A stretch of DNA of 44,254 nt from Bacteroidota bacterium (GCA_023251805.1 JAHEYB010000012.1:1-44254); one strand, 5' to 3'; positions 8,266-17,290 are shown, counted from the stretch's first letter. Notes: generated by a model from the sequence alone, not told the origin. Translations and numbers: made by a program.

Positions 8266-10584
8266 TTAGATTTTAATTCTGATTGCTCCTACAATGTTTC
8301 TACCGGGAGCACTTATTCCGGAAGCAAACATTCTGTAGTGAGTATCAAATAAATTTTCAACACCAAAATTGATGGTTACATTTTTTGTAACATGGTAAGC
8401 GGTTTTAATATTAAATGTCACCCAGCCAGGCATATAGCCATTCACAGGATCAGCTGAATAAGCTTCATTGTCTTCAGTACCTAAGCTGTAATCTCTCCCA
8501 ATTTTTGCTGAACTGTAACGCACATAAATTTCACTTTCAAATTTCTTAAAATGATACATAAAACTTGTTTGTCCAAACATTGGCGGAATGTGATCCAAAG
8601 GAATAATTGTATCATGGTTACCGTTGTTGTTTGTTGCTGCTAATTCCATGCGATATTGTCCCATTGTGTAGGTAATTGATGATTTGAAAGAAACATTGTC
8701 AGAAAAATCGGCAGTAACAGCTCCATAAACGCCTTGTACATATGCTTCATCCACATTTTGAGGAGCAAATACCTGACTTAATACACCATCATACATAATG
8801 GAATCCTTTCCATCAAATTGGAATTCTTTCATCACAATTGCATTTTTTAATATTGTATAGTTGTACGTTGCTTCAAATTTAACTTTGTTGTCCATGATGG
8901 TTGTAGATAAACCGCCCTCAATGTTGTAAGCATATTCAGGTTTTAGTTTTTCATTTGGAACAGATACTTTTCCACTACCGGCAGTATATGTGTTAACTCT
9001 TGTCATGTCTTCCACATTCGGAGACCGGAATCCTGTAGATCCTAAAATATGGAAACGAACATTTTTTTCCGGCATCATAATTAAACCAAGATTTCCATTA
9101 AAAGCCCTATTATTTTGTTTAACGGTGGTAAATGGAAATTGGAAGTTGGTTACTGTTGCACTGGTATCATACTCGCAACTTAAAGAGTTATAAGAAAAAC
9201 GAATACCATCGGTTAAAATAAATTTTTCGTTTATTTCCCAATTGTGAGTGAGGTACGCTGCTATGTTTAAGGTTTTGCTTCCGCCATTTGCATAACGTGT
9301 TTCAGGAAGCGCTGCACCCACAGCAGCGGTATCAAATAGGATGTGTTTTTTAGTAACTGTTGATTCAACTTTATTACTTACTAATTCAGCTCCGTAGCTC
9401 AACTCGTGTTTTTCTTTTACTTTTTTGTGCAAATCAGCATTTAAGGAAATTACATTTACTTTCTCTGTATTTACTGTTTTGAAATTGTTGTTTGAACTGC
9501 TGGAATAGTCGGTACTAAATTTTCTGCTGAAACGTTCTTGATCAATTGTTTGGAAAGCAGCAGTGATACGCATGTTGTCGTAAAGTTTGCCATCTGATTT
9601 AAGTGTTGCATACAAAGATGCCAACATTCTTTTTTGAGGGCTATATCCATTGTCTGCCCATTTTAAATTTCCTCCGCTACCAGCTTCTGTTAGTCTGTCA
9701 TAACGTTGAATATCCGATGAAGTAGAGTATTGAACATTCAAGCCAATATTTACATTGTCGTTTACTTTGAATAATAACTTCTCCATAAAATCCATTTGAG
9801 AATAAGCCGTTCGTTTTTGAATGTTTGAATGTGGATTATAAATTGTACTATCAGCTGTCCCCGCAGCATTTGATCCTACATAATAATAACATCTTCCAAA
9901 ATCAGGATTTGGATTGCGTGAATATCCCGTACGTAAATCATCAAAATCGCTATAAGTAATACTTGTTAAGGATGCTAATTTTTTGAATCCTAAATTAAAA
10001 TCGAGGTGTCCGTTTTTTTCTTGGTTTGCACTGGAATAACGAATTCCTGAATTTAATTTGAAGTTCATTTTTTCCTCGTCACCGAAAAGTGGATTTTTTG
10101 TATAAAAATGCATGACACCACCCAAGGCATCACTGCCGTACATCACAGAGGATGGGCCATAAATAATTTCTGTTCTGTCTAACATCGCATTGTCGATAGT
10201 AATTACATCTTGCAAGTGGCCTCCACGATAAATCGCATTGTTCATTCTTACGCCATCTACTACTAACAGCACTCGGTTGGCTTCAAACCCTCTGATGATA
10301 GGACTTCCGCCACCAGCTTGGCTTTTTTGAACCATGATATTCCCGGTATTAGAAAGCATGTCGGCCGAGGTTTGGGCGTTACTCAATTCGATGTCCTTTG
10401 CTTTGATAACATCAATGGTATAAGGAACATCTGATTTTTTTTCTTCTTCTTTATTGGCAGAATAAATCACTTCATTCAAATTAATTAATTTGTACAAAGT
10501 TGTATCTTTTTCCGGGGGGTCTTGAGCGTAAGCAGTTGAAGCTGCTGCTATTCCCAAAATACTAAAAAGTAATGTCTTTTTCAT
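8266..10584 (-). CDS. TonB-dependent outer membrane receptor
   Basis: A 772-residue outer membrane active transporter. Signal peptide about 1-20 (ends STAYA). A possible TonB box lies around LNEVIYSA (36-43). The plug domain spans about 50-165 and includes IIRGFEANRVLLVVDGVRMN and IYGPSSVMYGSDALGGV. A 22-strand barrel follows from about 185, ending with hydrophobic AIRIKI. It lacks the N-terminal carboxypeptidase-like domain of SusC-type receptors. The plug sequence resembles haem/haemoglobin and siderophore-type receptors, so iron or haem import is likely, but the substrate is not proven. The gene upstream (10796) encodes a small anchored protein that may be linked. A hairpin sits 32 nt upstream of the start. 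Confidence 0.9.
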   Translation of the reverse strand: MKKTLLFSILGIAAASTAYAQDPPEKDTTLYKLINLNEVIYSANKEEEKKSDVPYTIDVIKAKDIELSNAQTSADMLSNTGNIMVQKSQAGGGSPIIRGFEANRVLLVVDGVRMNNAIYRGGHLQDVITIDNAMLDRTEIIYGPSSVMYGSDALGGVMHFYTKNPLFGDEEKMNFKLNSGIRYSSANQEKNGHLDFNLGFKKLASLTSITYSDFDDLRTGYSRNPNPDFGRCYYYVGSNAAGTADSTIYNPHSNIQKRTAYSQMDFMEKLLFKVNDNVNIGLNVQYSTSSDIQRYDRLTEAGSGGNLKWADNGYSPQKRMLASLYATLKSDGKLYDNMRITAAFQTIDQERFSRKFSTDYSSSSNNNFKTVNTEKVNVISLNADLHKKVKEKHELSYGAELVSNKVESTVTKKHILFDTAAVGAALPETRYANGGSKTLNIAAYLTHNWEINEKFILTDGIRFSYNSLSCEYDTSATVTNFQFPFTTVKQNNRAFNGNLGLIMMPEKNVRFHILGSTGFRSPNVEDMTRVNTYTAGSGKVSVPNEKLKPEYAYNIEGGLSTTIMDNKVKFEATYNYTILKNAIVMKEFQFDGKDSIMYDGVLSQVFAPQNVDEAYVQGVYGAVTADFSDNVSFKSSITYTMGQYRMELAATNNNGNHDTIIPLDHIPPMFGQTSFMYHFKKFESEIYVRYSSAKIGRDYSLGTEDNEAYSADPVNGYMPGWVTFNIKTAYHVTKNVTINFGVENLFDTHYRMFASGISAPGRNIVGAIRIKI

Positions 10585-10610
10585 TTTATATGTTTTAAAA
10601 ATTGAGTTAA

Positions 10611-10647
10611 TAAAAATCTGCGTTCAGCAAATCTGCCGAACGCAGAT
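10611..10647 (-). terminator. Hairpin with T run upstream of the TonB receptor (terminator or leader attenuator)
   Basis: Arms ATCTGCGTTC (10616-10625) and GAACGCAGAT (10638-10647) form a 10-bp stem with a 12-nt loop. On the minus strand it runs into TTTTT (10612-10616). It can end the upstream gene (stop at 10796). It is also only 32 nt before the receptor ATG with no clear promoter in between, so it may lie in the receptor's leader. Confidence 0.6.
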
Positions 10648-10795
10648 TGCTCTATATCAAAACAGAATACAAAGATGAGCTACAAACTTTGCAAGGTTTT
10701 AACATAGCGATGAATTCAAAATCGATTAAATCTGCAATAAAGGCATAGCCTTAGTTGTAGAAACTAAACAACAATTAATCTTGATTCAAAGATGA

Positions 10796-11326
10796 TTAAA
10801 CAAATTCGGGTGGTGGTGATTTTGTTTCAGAAAATTCTGATAGATAATTTTTTGTAGGTTGGAAAAAACAAAAGAGAGTAGAAGGATTATGAAATCTAAA
10901 AGAATAAAAGTTAGAAAAGTAAATTTTTACAACATGATTGGTTAGTTTTTTAGAGCTGGAATTGCTTTTTGAATTTTGTGAAGCAACAAACATGTCGATG
11001 TGTTCATCTAAATCAGCAAACAATTCAATTTCTTTTTTGTCATCAATACAATAAAAAATAATTGAATTTTGTAATTCTTTTTTCTTTACAATATCAAATA
11101 ATTTTCCTTGGTAAAAAAATTCTTTGTTTTTTTTCTCCCAATTAATGCTGGCAAATTTAGCTTTTGAAATTTCAATAGTGGTAAGCTGGGCTTCAGGAAT
11201 ACCTAATTGTATGAATGTTTTAACTTCTTTTCTGATTTCAGATTGAGAAATTTTAAATACGATATAATACCCAACAGAGTTGAATAAAAAAATGGCAAGT
11301 AGAGAGAAGATTGCTGATTTTTTCAT
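10796..11326 (-). CDS. Hypothetical membrane-anchored protein, 176 residues, ending PPPEFV
   Basis: The protein begins with an N-terminal signal/anchor (MKKSAIFSLLAIFLFNSVGYYIVF) followed by a basic and hydrophilic domain of about 150 residues with no motif I know. The C-terminus is Ser/Pro-rich and ends SPPPEFV. From memory, small envelope proteins ending in PPPE-like tails occur next to TonB-dependent receptors in other Bacteroidota, which fits the position here 211 bp upstream of the receptor. The link is an inference from context. A canonical promoter lies 11 nt before the start codon, so the mRNA may be nearly leaderless. Confidence 0.75.
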   Translation of the reverse strand: MKKSAIFSLLAIFLFNSVGYYIVFKISQSEIRKEVKTFIQLGIPEAQLTTIEISKAKFASINWEKKNKEFFYQGKLFDIVKKKELQNSIIFYCIDDKKEIELFADLDEHIDMFVASQNSKSNSSSKKLTNHVVKIYFSNFYSFRFHNPSTLFCFFQPTKNYLSEFSETKSPPPEFV

Positions 11327-11336
11327 AGGTATGAGA

Positions 11337-11367
11337 CAAATATAAGTATTTACTCTCTAAAAACAAA
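11337..11367 (-). promoter_or_regulatory. Canonical promoter for the PPPEFV-tailed protein gene
   Basis: Minus-strand TTTG (11364-11367), a 19-bp spacer and a perfect TATATTTG (11337-11344). The -7 box ends 10 nt before the ATG at 11326, which leaves only a few nucleotides of 5' leader. Confidence 0.7.
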
Positions 11368-11439
11368 TTATGCCTTTTTGTCTCTTTTTGCTTTTGGTAC
11401 AAACATTGAAGAAGGAAAACAAGTATATTTACTATCGAT

Positions 11440-12138
11440 ATGAGAAATACTACCTCTAAATTATTTTTTAGCTTTTTGTATCCTAGCTTATTTGTTATAA
11501 TACTTTGGGGTGTTAAATTATTTGAGATAGTTGAACAAGTTAATTTGTCGTGGTACGGAATTTATCCCAGAAGAATAGACGGTTTGATTGGAATTGTAAC
11601 TGCTCCTTTGTTGCATGGTGATTTGCCACATTTAATTTCAAATACTATTCCCTTAATGGTTTTAGGCCCAATTATTTTTTATTTTTACAGATCTATTGCC
11701 TTCAATGTTTTCTTTTGGGTGTATTTGATGACCGGTGTTTGGGTGTGGGCGGCTGGAGGAGAATCGTATCATATTGGAGCTAGCGGAATTATTTATGGTT
11801 TTATAACGTTTTTGTTTTTTAGCGGTATTTTTCGCAAGGATCCTCGTTTATTGGCTTTGTCGTTATTTGTTACATTTTTATATGGTGGAGCAGTTTGGGG
11901 GGTCTTACCATTTCAAAAAGGAATTTCTTGGGAATCGCATATGTTAGGTTCTTTGGCGGGGATAATCACTGCATATAATTTTCGTAAAGAAGGGCCTCCA
12001 CCTCGTAAATATGATTTGGGTGATGATGCAGAAAATGAAAAAATTGATGTGAGTGGCCATGATCAGGCTGTTCCAGAAGACGAAAGTTCTTCTAAAATAA
12101 ATGTGAACTATACATTTATTGAAAAGGATAAGAAATAA
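11440..12138 (+). CDS. Rhomboid family intramembrane serine protease
   Basis: A 232-residue polytopic membrane protein. The catalytic Ser is S115 in the GASG motif, preceded by YHI. The catalytic His is H167 in SWESHMLGSLAGI, whose small residues pack against the Ser helix. HGDLPHLISNTIPL (59-72) matches the conserved HxxxHxxxN region of rhomboids. Six membrane segments lie between about 12 and 180. A hydrophilic cytoplasmic tail of about 50 residues contains PPPRKYD and is acidic. It starts at an ATG and is divergent from the minus-strand gene at 11326. Substrates unknown. It is followed 91 bp later by the ABC-F gene, which has its own promoter. Confidence 0.9.
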   Translation: MRNTTSKLFFSFLYPSLFVIILWGVKLFEIVEQVNLSWYGIYPRRIDGLIGIVTAPLLHGDLPHLISNTIPLMVLGPIIFYFYRSIAFNVFFWVYLMTGVWVWAAGGESYHIGASGIIYGFITFLFFSGIFRKDPRLLALSLFVTFLYGGAVWGVLPFQKGISWESHMLGSLAGIITAYNFRKEGPPPRKYDLGDDAENEKIDVSGHDQAVPEDESSSKINVNYTFIEKDKK

Positions 12139-12156
12139 TATCACTCATAGGCTATT

Positions 12157-12187
12157 TCGTTAGAAAGCTTTATTTTACTTACCTTTG
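12157..12187 (+). promoter_or_regulatory. Promoter for the ABC-F gene
   Basis: TACCTTTG (12180-12187) is a perfect -7 element. A weak TTCG box at 12156-12159 lies 20 bp upstream where TTTG is expected. The start codon at 12230 lies 42 nt downstream. Confidence 0.6.
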
Positions 12188-12229
12188 CGCCTTCTAAAAA
12201 TAAATTTAGAAGCATAATCAATTTTTATT

Positions 12230-14134
12230 TTGAATTATTTATCTGTAGAAGAAGTATCCAAATCGTTTGGTGCGAAAGCATTATTCAACAAAATTAGTTT
12301 TGGTTTAAATCAAGGCGACCGCATTGCATTGATTGCAAAAAATGGTGCCGGTAAATCCACCTTGCTTAAAGTACTTGTTGGTAAAGAGATTGCTGATGAA
12401 GGCAGTGTTACTTTCCGGAAAGATATTGTAGTGACTTATCTAGATCAAAATCCAATTTTAAACGAAAATGATACGGTTATAGAAGCTATTTACAAATCGG
12501 ATAATCCGATGTTAAATGCTGTTAGAGGTTATGAAGAAGCCTTACATGCGTTTGAAAAAGAATACAATGATGAAACATCTGCTAAATTAGAATCTTGCAG
12601 TGCTCAAATGGACAAATTGGAAGCATGGGGATTTGAAGCTAAAATACAAGAGGTGTTGCAACGTTTGAAGATTGCTTTTTTAGAAAAGCAAATTGGAACT
12701 TTGTCGGGTGGACAAAAAAAGCGAGTTGCTTTGGCTAAAGTGTTGATTGACGAACCACATTTATTAATATTAGATGAGCCTACCAACCATTTGGATGTAG
12801 AGATGATAGAATGGCTGGAAAATTATTTGGTTTCTCGAGACATGACTTTATTATTGGTTACTCACGACCGCTATTTTTTAGATAGAATATGCAATGAGAT
12901 TATAGAAATTGATTCAGGGAAAATACATCATTACAGAGGCGATTTTCAGTATTATGTCGAAAAGAAAGCGGAGCGTGAAGCGATGGAAGGTAGTGAGATT
13001 GATAAAGCAAAAAATTTATTCAGAAGAGAATTAGAGTGGGTGAGAAAAATGCCCAAAGCACGGGGAACGAAGTCGAAGGCCCGATTAAATGCTTTTGAAG
13101 ATACCAAGGACAAAGCTTTTAGTGGAGTGGTAGAAACCAAATTGGAGTTGGGCGTAAAAATGAGTAGAATAGGAGGGAAGATTCTGGAATTTAAAAATAT
13201 TAAGAAAGCTTTTGGTGCTACCAAAATTGTAAATGATTTTTCTTACATCTTTAAAAAAGGTGAAAAAATTGGAGTAATAGGAAAAAATGGTGTTGGAAAA
13301 TCTACTTTCTTAAATATGATTATGGGAATGGAAAGTCCTGATTCGGGAGATATTCAAACCGGTGAAACAATGATTTTTGGATACTATTCACAAGAAGGAT
13401 TGAAGCTAACAGAAGATAAGCGAGTAATAGAGGTGGTGAAAGATATAGCTGAATTTATTCCGTTGGCAGATGGCTCCAAGCTTTCAGCATCTGGCTTACT
13501 TACGAAATTTTTATTCCCTCCGGAAGTACAATACAGCATGGTTTCTAAATTAAGTGGAGGAGAACGAAGAAGATTATATTTGATGACCATCTTAATAAAA
13601 AACCCTAATTTTTTAATTCTTGATGAACCAACCAACGATTTGGATATTGTTACATTAAGTGTACTCGAAGATTTTCTCACCAATTTTCAAGGCTGTGTTT
13701 TAATTGTAACGCACGACAGATATTTTATGGATAAAATGGTTGATCACTTGTTTGTATTTGAAGGGCAAGGAGTGTTGCGTGATTTTCCGGGTAATTATAC
13801 GGAGTATAGAGATAAAAAAGAAATGGAAGACAAACATTCTAGTAGGCAAGAACCATTGCTTGAGGCAGCAGAAGTTGTGGATAAAAAGCCGATTGAAAAA
13901 AATGTTGTCGAACAAAATAAAAAGAAACAGAGCTTCAAAGAAAAATTAGAATATGAGCAATTGGAAAAAGAAATTGCAAATTTAGAAGCTGAGAAAGAAA
14001 AGATAACACTATTGCTAAATACCGGTAGTGATAATCACGAAGACGTGATAAAATGGAGTGAGCAAATAGGAATTATTATTTCGAAGTTAGATGAAAAGTC
14101 GTTTAGATGGCTGGAGTTGAATGAAGGTATATAA
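12230..14134 (+). CDS. ABC-F family ATPase, Uup-like, with TTG start
   Basis: A 634-residue soluble protein with two ABC ATPase domains. Domain 1 has Walker A KNGAGKST (37-44), signature LSGGQKKR and Walker B LLILDEPTNHLD. Domain 2 has GKNGVGKST, LSGGERRR and LILDEPTNDLD. There are no membrane segments. A Lys/Glu-rich coiled coil at about 560-632 matches the C-terminal domain of Uup. Such proteins bind ribosomes or branched DNA intermediates; the exact role here is not proven. The start codon is TTG: the family N-terminus MNYLSVEEVSKSFG begins exactly there and no ATG or GTG is near. It has its own promoter and a terminator after the stop. Confidence 0.92.
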   Translation: MNYLSVEEVSKSFGAKALFNKISFGLNQGDRIALIAKNGAGKSTLLKVLVGKEIADEGSVTFRKDIVVTYLDQNPILNENDTVIEAIYKSDNPMLNAVRGYEEALHAFEKEYNDETSAKLESCSAQMDKLEAWGFEAKIQEVLQRLKIAFLEKQIGTLSGGQKKRVALAKVLIDEPHLLILDEPTNHLDVEMIEWLENYLVSRDMTLLLVTHDRYFLDRICNEIIEIDSGKIHHYRGDFQYYVEKKAEREAMEGSEIDKAKNLFRRELEWVRKMPKARGTKSKARLNAFEDTKDKAFSGVVETKLELGVKMSRIGGKILEFKNIKKAFGATKIVNDFSYIFKKGEKIGVIGKNGVGKSTFLNMIMGMESPDSGDIQTGETMIFGYYSQEGLKLTEDKRVIEVVKDIAEFIPLADGSKLSASGLLTKFLFPPEVQYSMVSKLSGGERRRLYLMTILIKNPNFLILDEPTNDLDIVTLSVLEDFLTNFQGCVLIVTHDRYFMDKMVDHLFVFEGQGVLRDFPGNYTEYRDKKEMEDKHSSRQEPLLEAAEVVDKKPIEKNVVEQNKKKQSFKEKLEYEQLEKEIANLEAEKEKITLLLNTGSDNHEDVIKWSEQIGIIISKLDEKSFRWLELNEGI

Positions 14135-14167
14135 AAAACGCTCCTTGCTTTTTGCGAGGGGCGTTTT
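14135..14167 (+). terminator. Terminator after the ABC-F gene
   Basis: A 14-bp stem (14135-14148 with 14154-14167, AAAACGC...GCGTTTT, two G-T pairs) has a T5 loop and ends in TTTT, directly after the stop codon. Confidence 0.75.
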
Positions 14168-14256
14168 AAGTAGCAAGAAAATTTCATTTTTTCAGAATTT
14201 GTAGATATCCATTTAAATCTTAAAATTCAAAAAATAGGCTTCAAATGCTGTTTTGT

Positions 14257-16125
14257 TTAGTATGTCGATTTAGGTTTGCAGCGCAAGGTTTTAATTAAGT
14301 CGTTCTGTCCATTTGTTGTTAAAATGTTCGTAAGAATAATTGAAATACTATCCCAGTCTGAATCATTTCTGTAGTATGTCAAACCTTCGTTGTTATCAAT
14401 TTTGTTATTGATATTGTGAATTAAAATTTTAGCTATTTTATTTCCTTTTTCAATTTCCTTGATTTTGTAATACCCTAGAATCACGGAAGTTGTGTACATG
14501 TCAAAATGTACCACATTATCAGGCATTATTTCTATGTATTTATCTAAAATTTGTTTCAAAGAGTCTGTTTGTTCTTTTTTCATTAGCTCTGAAATTAAAA
14601 TTTGAAAATTATTTCGGTATGCAGAACAAATGGCTTTTTCATTTTTCGTGATTTTATCCATTCCTTTCCAGTCGTATTTTTTCATTAAATTGGTAAACAA
14701 TAAAGAAGTATTAATATTAGCAAATTCGCTATCATCTTCTTTTTTCGGTGCAGAAATAATTTTATTTACCAATCCTTCTTGTTGCAAATAATTAGTTATG
14801 TTGAAAAAGTTTCCCGTTAATCCGCAAGCTGAAAAATAAACAGGTCGATTTAGTTTTGTATTTGCAAGAACATCGCACACCATCAAATCATTTTTGCAAA
14901 AATAACTTGCTTTTGTTTTCCAATAAATTGTGTTGTTTATTGTTTTTAATGACAGCTCGTTTGTGGGTATGAATGGATATTTATTGGTTATGACAGCATC
15001 TGCATCTGATACATTGTTGTCATTAGAAACGAATGAAATTACGTCCATTAAATCCATTGGAGTTTGATTTTCTGCTTTTTTTATCAAAATGAATTCTCTT
15101 TTCTCACCCTTTATCTGGGTGGGCGAAAAGGTAATAGGTAGTGGCTCAGCATCAAGAATTTTAGTTCTTAAGGAATTTATATAGCGATCGGTTTGAAGCA
15201 AACTTAAATTTACTACTAGCACATCAGAACGAAATCCATATTGAGCTTGTACGTACAACAAAGGAAATGTGTCGCTATCGCCATGAACAAAAAGAATTGC
15301 ATTTCTTTCACAAGAGTTGAGCATATTTTTTGCAAAGGAAATCATGAAGTCGTTGTAGAGCCCAGGAATAAGCTCTTTTTTTGCTTCATTTTCATTTTGA
15401 TACGTTCTTAAATCGAGAAAGGAAGTCACATATTCATTTGAATAGCGCGTATCAATTGATCCGATAATTGTTTCAAAATTAGGGTCAATATCTCTTAATT
15501 TTTTAAAAGTAGAAATTGCCAAATGTTGGTATTTTCTGAATAATTCAAGCTGCTCTTGAGTTAAACAGCTTTGTCCATCAGGCAATTCAAATCGTTCTGC
15601 AAAAAGTTGATATCCCGAATTGGCATTCAGAAGATTACCGGCATAAGAAGAGTAAGCGCGACCTAGAGCATACAAAGTAGAATCGGGTAAGTTGTTTTCA
15701 TTTTCATAATCACGTATTACATCTTTATCCCAGCCTGAATATCCATAGTAAGGGCAAAAATTATAATTTCTTTTATCATAGGACTGCAAGGCTTCATTGC
15801 GATGGTTTATATTTACTTCATTGTTTTCATGCGTATTTTCACTTGTCTTTTTCAAATTTAATTCAAGAAATTTGTCTCGCTTTTCTGACCAAAATAAGAT
15901 GTCAGAAACCGTTTTACCACTTGTGTAGTCTCTATTTGTAACATGCCAACCATCCGGTTTTTTTTCAAATTTCATTTCTGATGCATCAGCAATTGGGTCG
16001 GGAGAATAAATGGAATAAAATTCATTTACAACAGTATCAAATAGAGGAAACTTTTTGTTGCTGTGTGATGTGCAAGCAATGGTATTTGCCAGCAACAAGA
16101 TGCAGATGGAAAGATATTTATACAT
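14257..16125 (-). CDS. Large lipoprotein with a DUF2723-like C-terminal region
   Basis: A 622-residue predicted lipoprotein with lipobox ANTIAC and lipidated C18. The middle (about 150-260) is helical and TPR-like. At 275-320 is a block NAILFVHGDSDTFPLLYVQ, then RSDVLVVNLSLLQTDRY. This strongly resembles the soluble part of the Bacteroidota DUF2723 membrane proteins (protein O-mannosyltransferase-like), but no transmembrane segments are present here. Function unknown. It is the last gene of a three-gene minus-strand operon: its start lies 2 bp after the stop of the ABM-fold gene, so it is probably translated from the same mRNA. The assignment to the DUF2723 C-terminal region is from memory of family motifs. 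Confidence 0.8.
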   Translation of the reverse strand: MYKYLSICILLLANTIACTSHSNKKFPLFDTVVNEFYSIYSPDPIADASEMKFEKKPDGWHVTNRDYTSGKTVSDILFWSEKRDKFLELNLKKTSENTHENNEVNINHRNEALQSYDKRNYNFCPYYGYSGWDKDVIRDYENENNLPDSTLYALGRAYSSYAGNLLNANSGYQLFAERFELPDGQSCLTQEQLELFRKYQHLAISTFKKLRDIDPNFETIIGSIDTRYSNEYVTSFLDLRTYQNENEAKKELIPGLYNDFMISFAKNMLNSCERNAILFVHGDSDTFPLLYVQAQYGFRSDVLVVNLSLLQTDRYINSLRTKILDAEPLPITFSPTQIKGEKREFILIKKAENQTPMDLMDVISFVSNDNNVSDADAVITNKYPFIPTNELSLKTINNTIYWKTKASYFCKNDLMVCDVLANTKLNRPVYFSACGLTGNFFNITNYLQQEGLVNKIISAPKKEDDSEFANINTSLLFTNLMKKYDWKGMDKITKNEKAICSAYRNNFQILISELMKKEQTDSLKQILDKYIEIMPDNVVHFDMYTTSVILGYYKIKEIEKGNKIAKILIHNINNKIDNNEGLTYYRNDSDWDSISIILTNILTTNGQNDLIKTLRCKPKSTY

Positions 16126-16127
16126 AA

Positions 16128-16421
16128 TTATAAAACAGTTTTTTGTTCAACACTCCAGGCTTCGGCTTTTGCTATAAATAAGGCTTTCGTTTTTTTCCAA
16201 ACAGTTAAAAATAAATCAGAATTACGATAATTATTCAATTCGTTTTCTGAATTCCAGTAGCTATAAGTAAAAAAAATATTTGGTTCTTTTAAATCATTTA
16301 ATAATTCCAAATGTGTACATCCCGGCATAGCGCGAATTAATTGTTTTGATTCATCAAAAATAGTCAAGAACTCGTTTACTTTTTCAGGCTTGAAAGTCAT
16401 TTTTACGATACGGATAATCAT
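16128..16421 (-). CDS. ABM-fold (antibiotic biosynthesis monooxygenase-like) small protein
   Basis: A 97-residue single-domain protein. It has the ABM/YgiN-type pattern: an N-terminal strand MIIRIVKMTFKPEKV, a helix, the PGCTHLELL strand, the FFTYSYWNSENELNNYRNS segment and a final helix. Family members are small dimeric cofactor-free oxygenases or haem- and quinol-handling enzymes; the substrate cannot be assigned. The start codon overlaps the end of the SAM hydrolase gene by 4 bp, implying coupled translation in an operon with that gene and the downstream lipoprotein. Confidence 0.8.
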   Translation of the reverse strand: MIIRIVKMTFKPEKVNEFLTIFDESKQLIRAMPGCTHLELLNDLKEPNIFFTYSYWNSENELNNYRNSDLFLTVWKKTKALFIAKAEAWSVEQKTVL

Positions 16422-17176
16422 TGAAAGCGTATAGTTATTGAATCGTTAAGTTTTAAGTTGAGCATACTATTGGCTCTATCGCTGTTCATGGCTATTTCCA
16501 ATTGATTGGCAGAGTTAAACAATGCAAGAATTTCTCCTTCAGGAACATCATTGTATGTTTTGCTGATTTTATAAATTTCGTAGCGAGCAAATTCAATTTT
16601 AAATTCTCTGGCTTTTCCAATCTGATTGAATAAAGTTTGAGTGATGTTGCACATCACATTCCCATACGAATCAATGTATTCAACGGTTCCTCTTATCATG
16701 TCGCCCATTGTAGCAGCTCGAAAAGGCATGCGTTCTAATAAGTTTTCTTTTGGTTTGCCAAGTTCTTCCATTTTACTACCATTTACCATCGCACTTGCTG
16801 CTACTGCAAAAACATCACGTGTTGGAAAAGTAGAGATGGTAGCAGGTAATTCAATAATTTTTTCTATCGAGGTATCTAAAAAAGAAAAAATGCCATTGTC
16901 GGCACTAATAAAATAGTGTCCATCAGAAAAAACAATGACATGGGAAGATTGACTATTTTGTTCTGCCTTTATACCTATGATGTGGATGGTGCCTTTTGGG
17001 AAATCGGTATATGAATTTTTAACAATATATGCTGCATCTTGAATATTATATGTTGGTATTTGATGTGAAATGTCTACAATGGTAACAATAGGTACTTTAC
17101 TGAGAATAGAGCCTTTTATAGAGCCAACATAATGATCTTTCAATCCTAAATCAGTAGTAAGAGTGATGATGGCCAT
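16418..17176 (-). CDS. SAM hydrolase / SAM hydroxide adenosyltransferase family protein (DUF62)
   Basis: A 252-residue cytoplasmic protein. The N-terminus ITLTTDLGLKDHYVGSIKG matches the DUF62/SAM-dependent halogenase fold, whose ordinary members hydrolyse SAM to adenosine and methionine. ISADNGIFSFLD and the C-terminal beta-barrel region (about 150-250, with IDSYGNVMCNIT) agree. The classical DPGVGT loop is replaced by a Bacteroidota-type IGIKAEQ stretch. Nothing here indicates a halogenase. First gene of the operon with the ABM-fold and lipoprotein genes, divergent from the PhoH-like gene. Confidence 0.88.
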   Translation of the reverse strand: MAIITLTTDLGLKDHYVGSIKGSILSKVPIVTIVDISHQIPTYNIQDAAYIVKNSYTDFPKGTIHIIGIKAEQNSQSSHVIVFSDGHYFISADNGIFSFLDTSIEKIIELPATISTFPTRDVFAVAASAMVNGSKMEELGKPKENLLERMPFRAATMGDMIRGTVEYIDSYGNVMCNITQTLFNQIGKAREFKIEFARYEIYKISKTYNDVPEGEILALFNSANQLEIAMNSDRANSMLNLKLNDSITIRFQ

Positions 17177-17226
17177 TTGTTAGTAAATTGTGATTTTTTC
17201 GGTTTCTGTTTACCCCTAAGAATACA

Positions 17227-17234
17227 CAAAAATA
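17227..17234 (-). promoter_or_regulatory. Putative -7 element TATTTTTG for the SAM hydrolase operon
   Basis: Minus-strand perfect TAnnTTTG 50 nt upstream of the start at 17176; no TTG box at the usual spacing. A near-match on the plus strand, TATTTTCG (17238-17245), lies 45 nt before the PhoH-like GTG start. The divergent promoters would nearly abut. Confidence 0.4.
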
Positions 17235-17290
17235 TGTTATTTTCGTGCTTTCTGATAAAAAAACTTTTTTTATTTAATTCTATTGTAGGC

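Noticed and set aside
16418..17176. A SAM-dependent chlorinase or fluorinase
   Set aside because: The sequence only shows the broad DUF62 fold; ordinary family members are SAM hydrolases and nothing indicates halide use.
17177..17290. TTG-started extension of the PhoH-like protein
   Set aside because: It codes for a hydrophobic Cys/Phe-rich stretch that is unlike the family; the GTG at 17291 gives the normal N-terminus.
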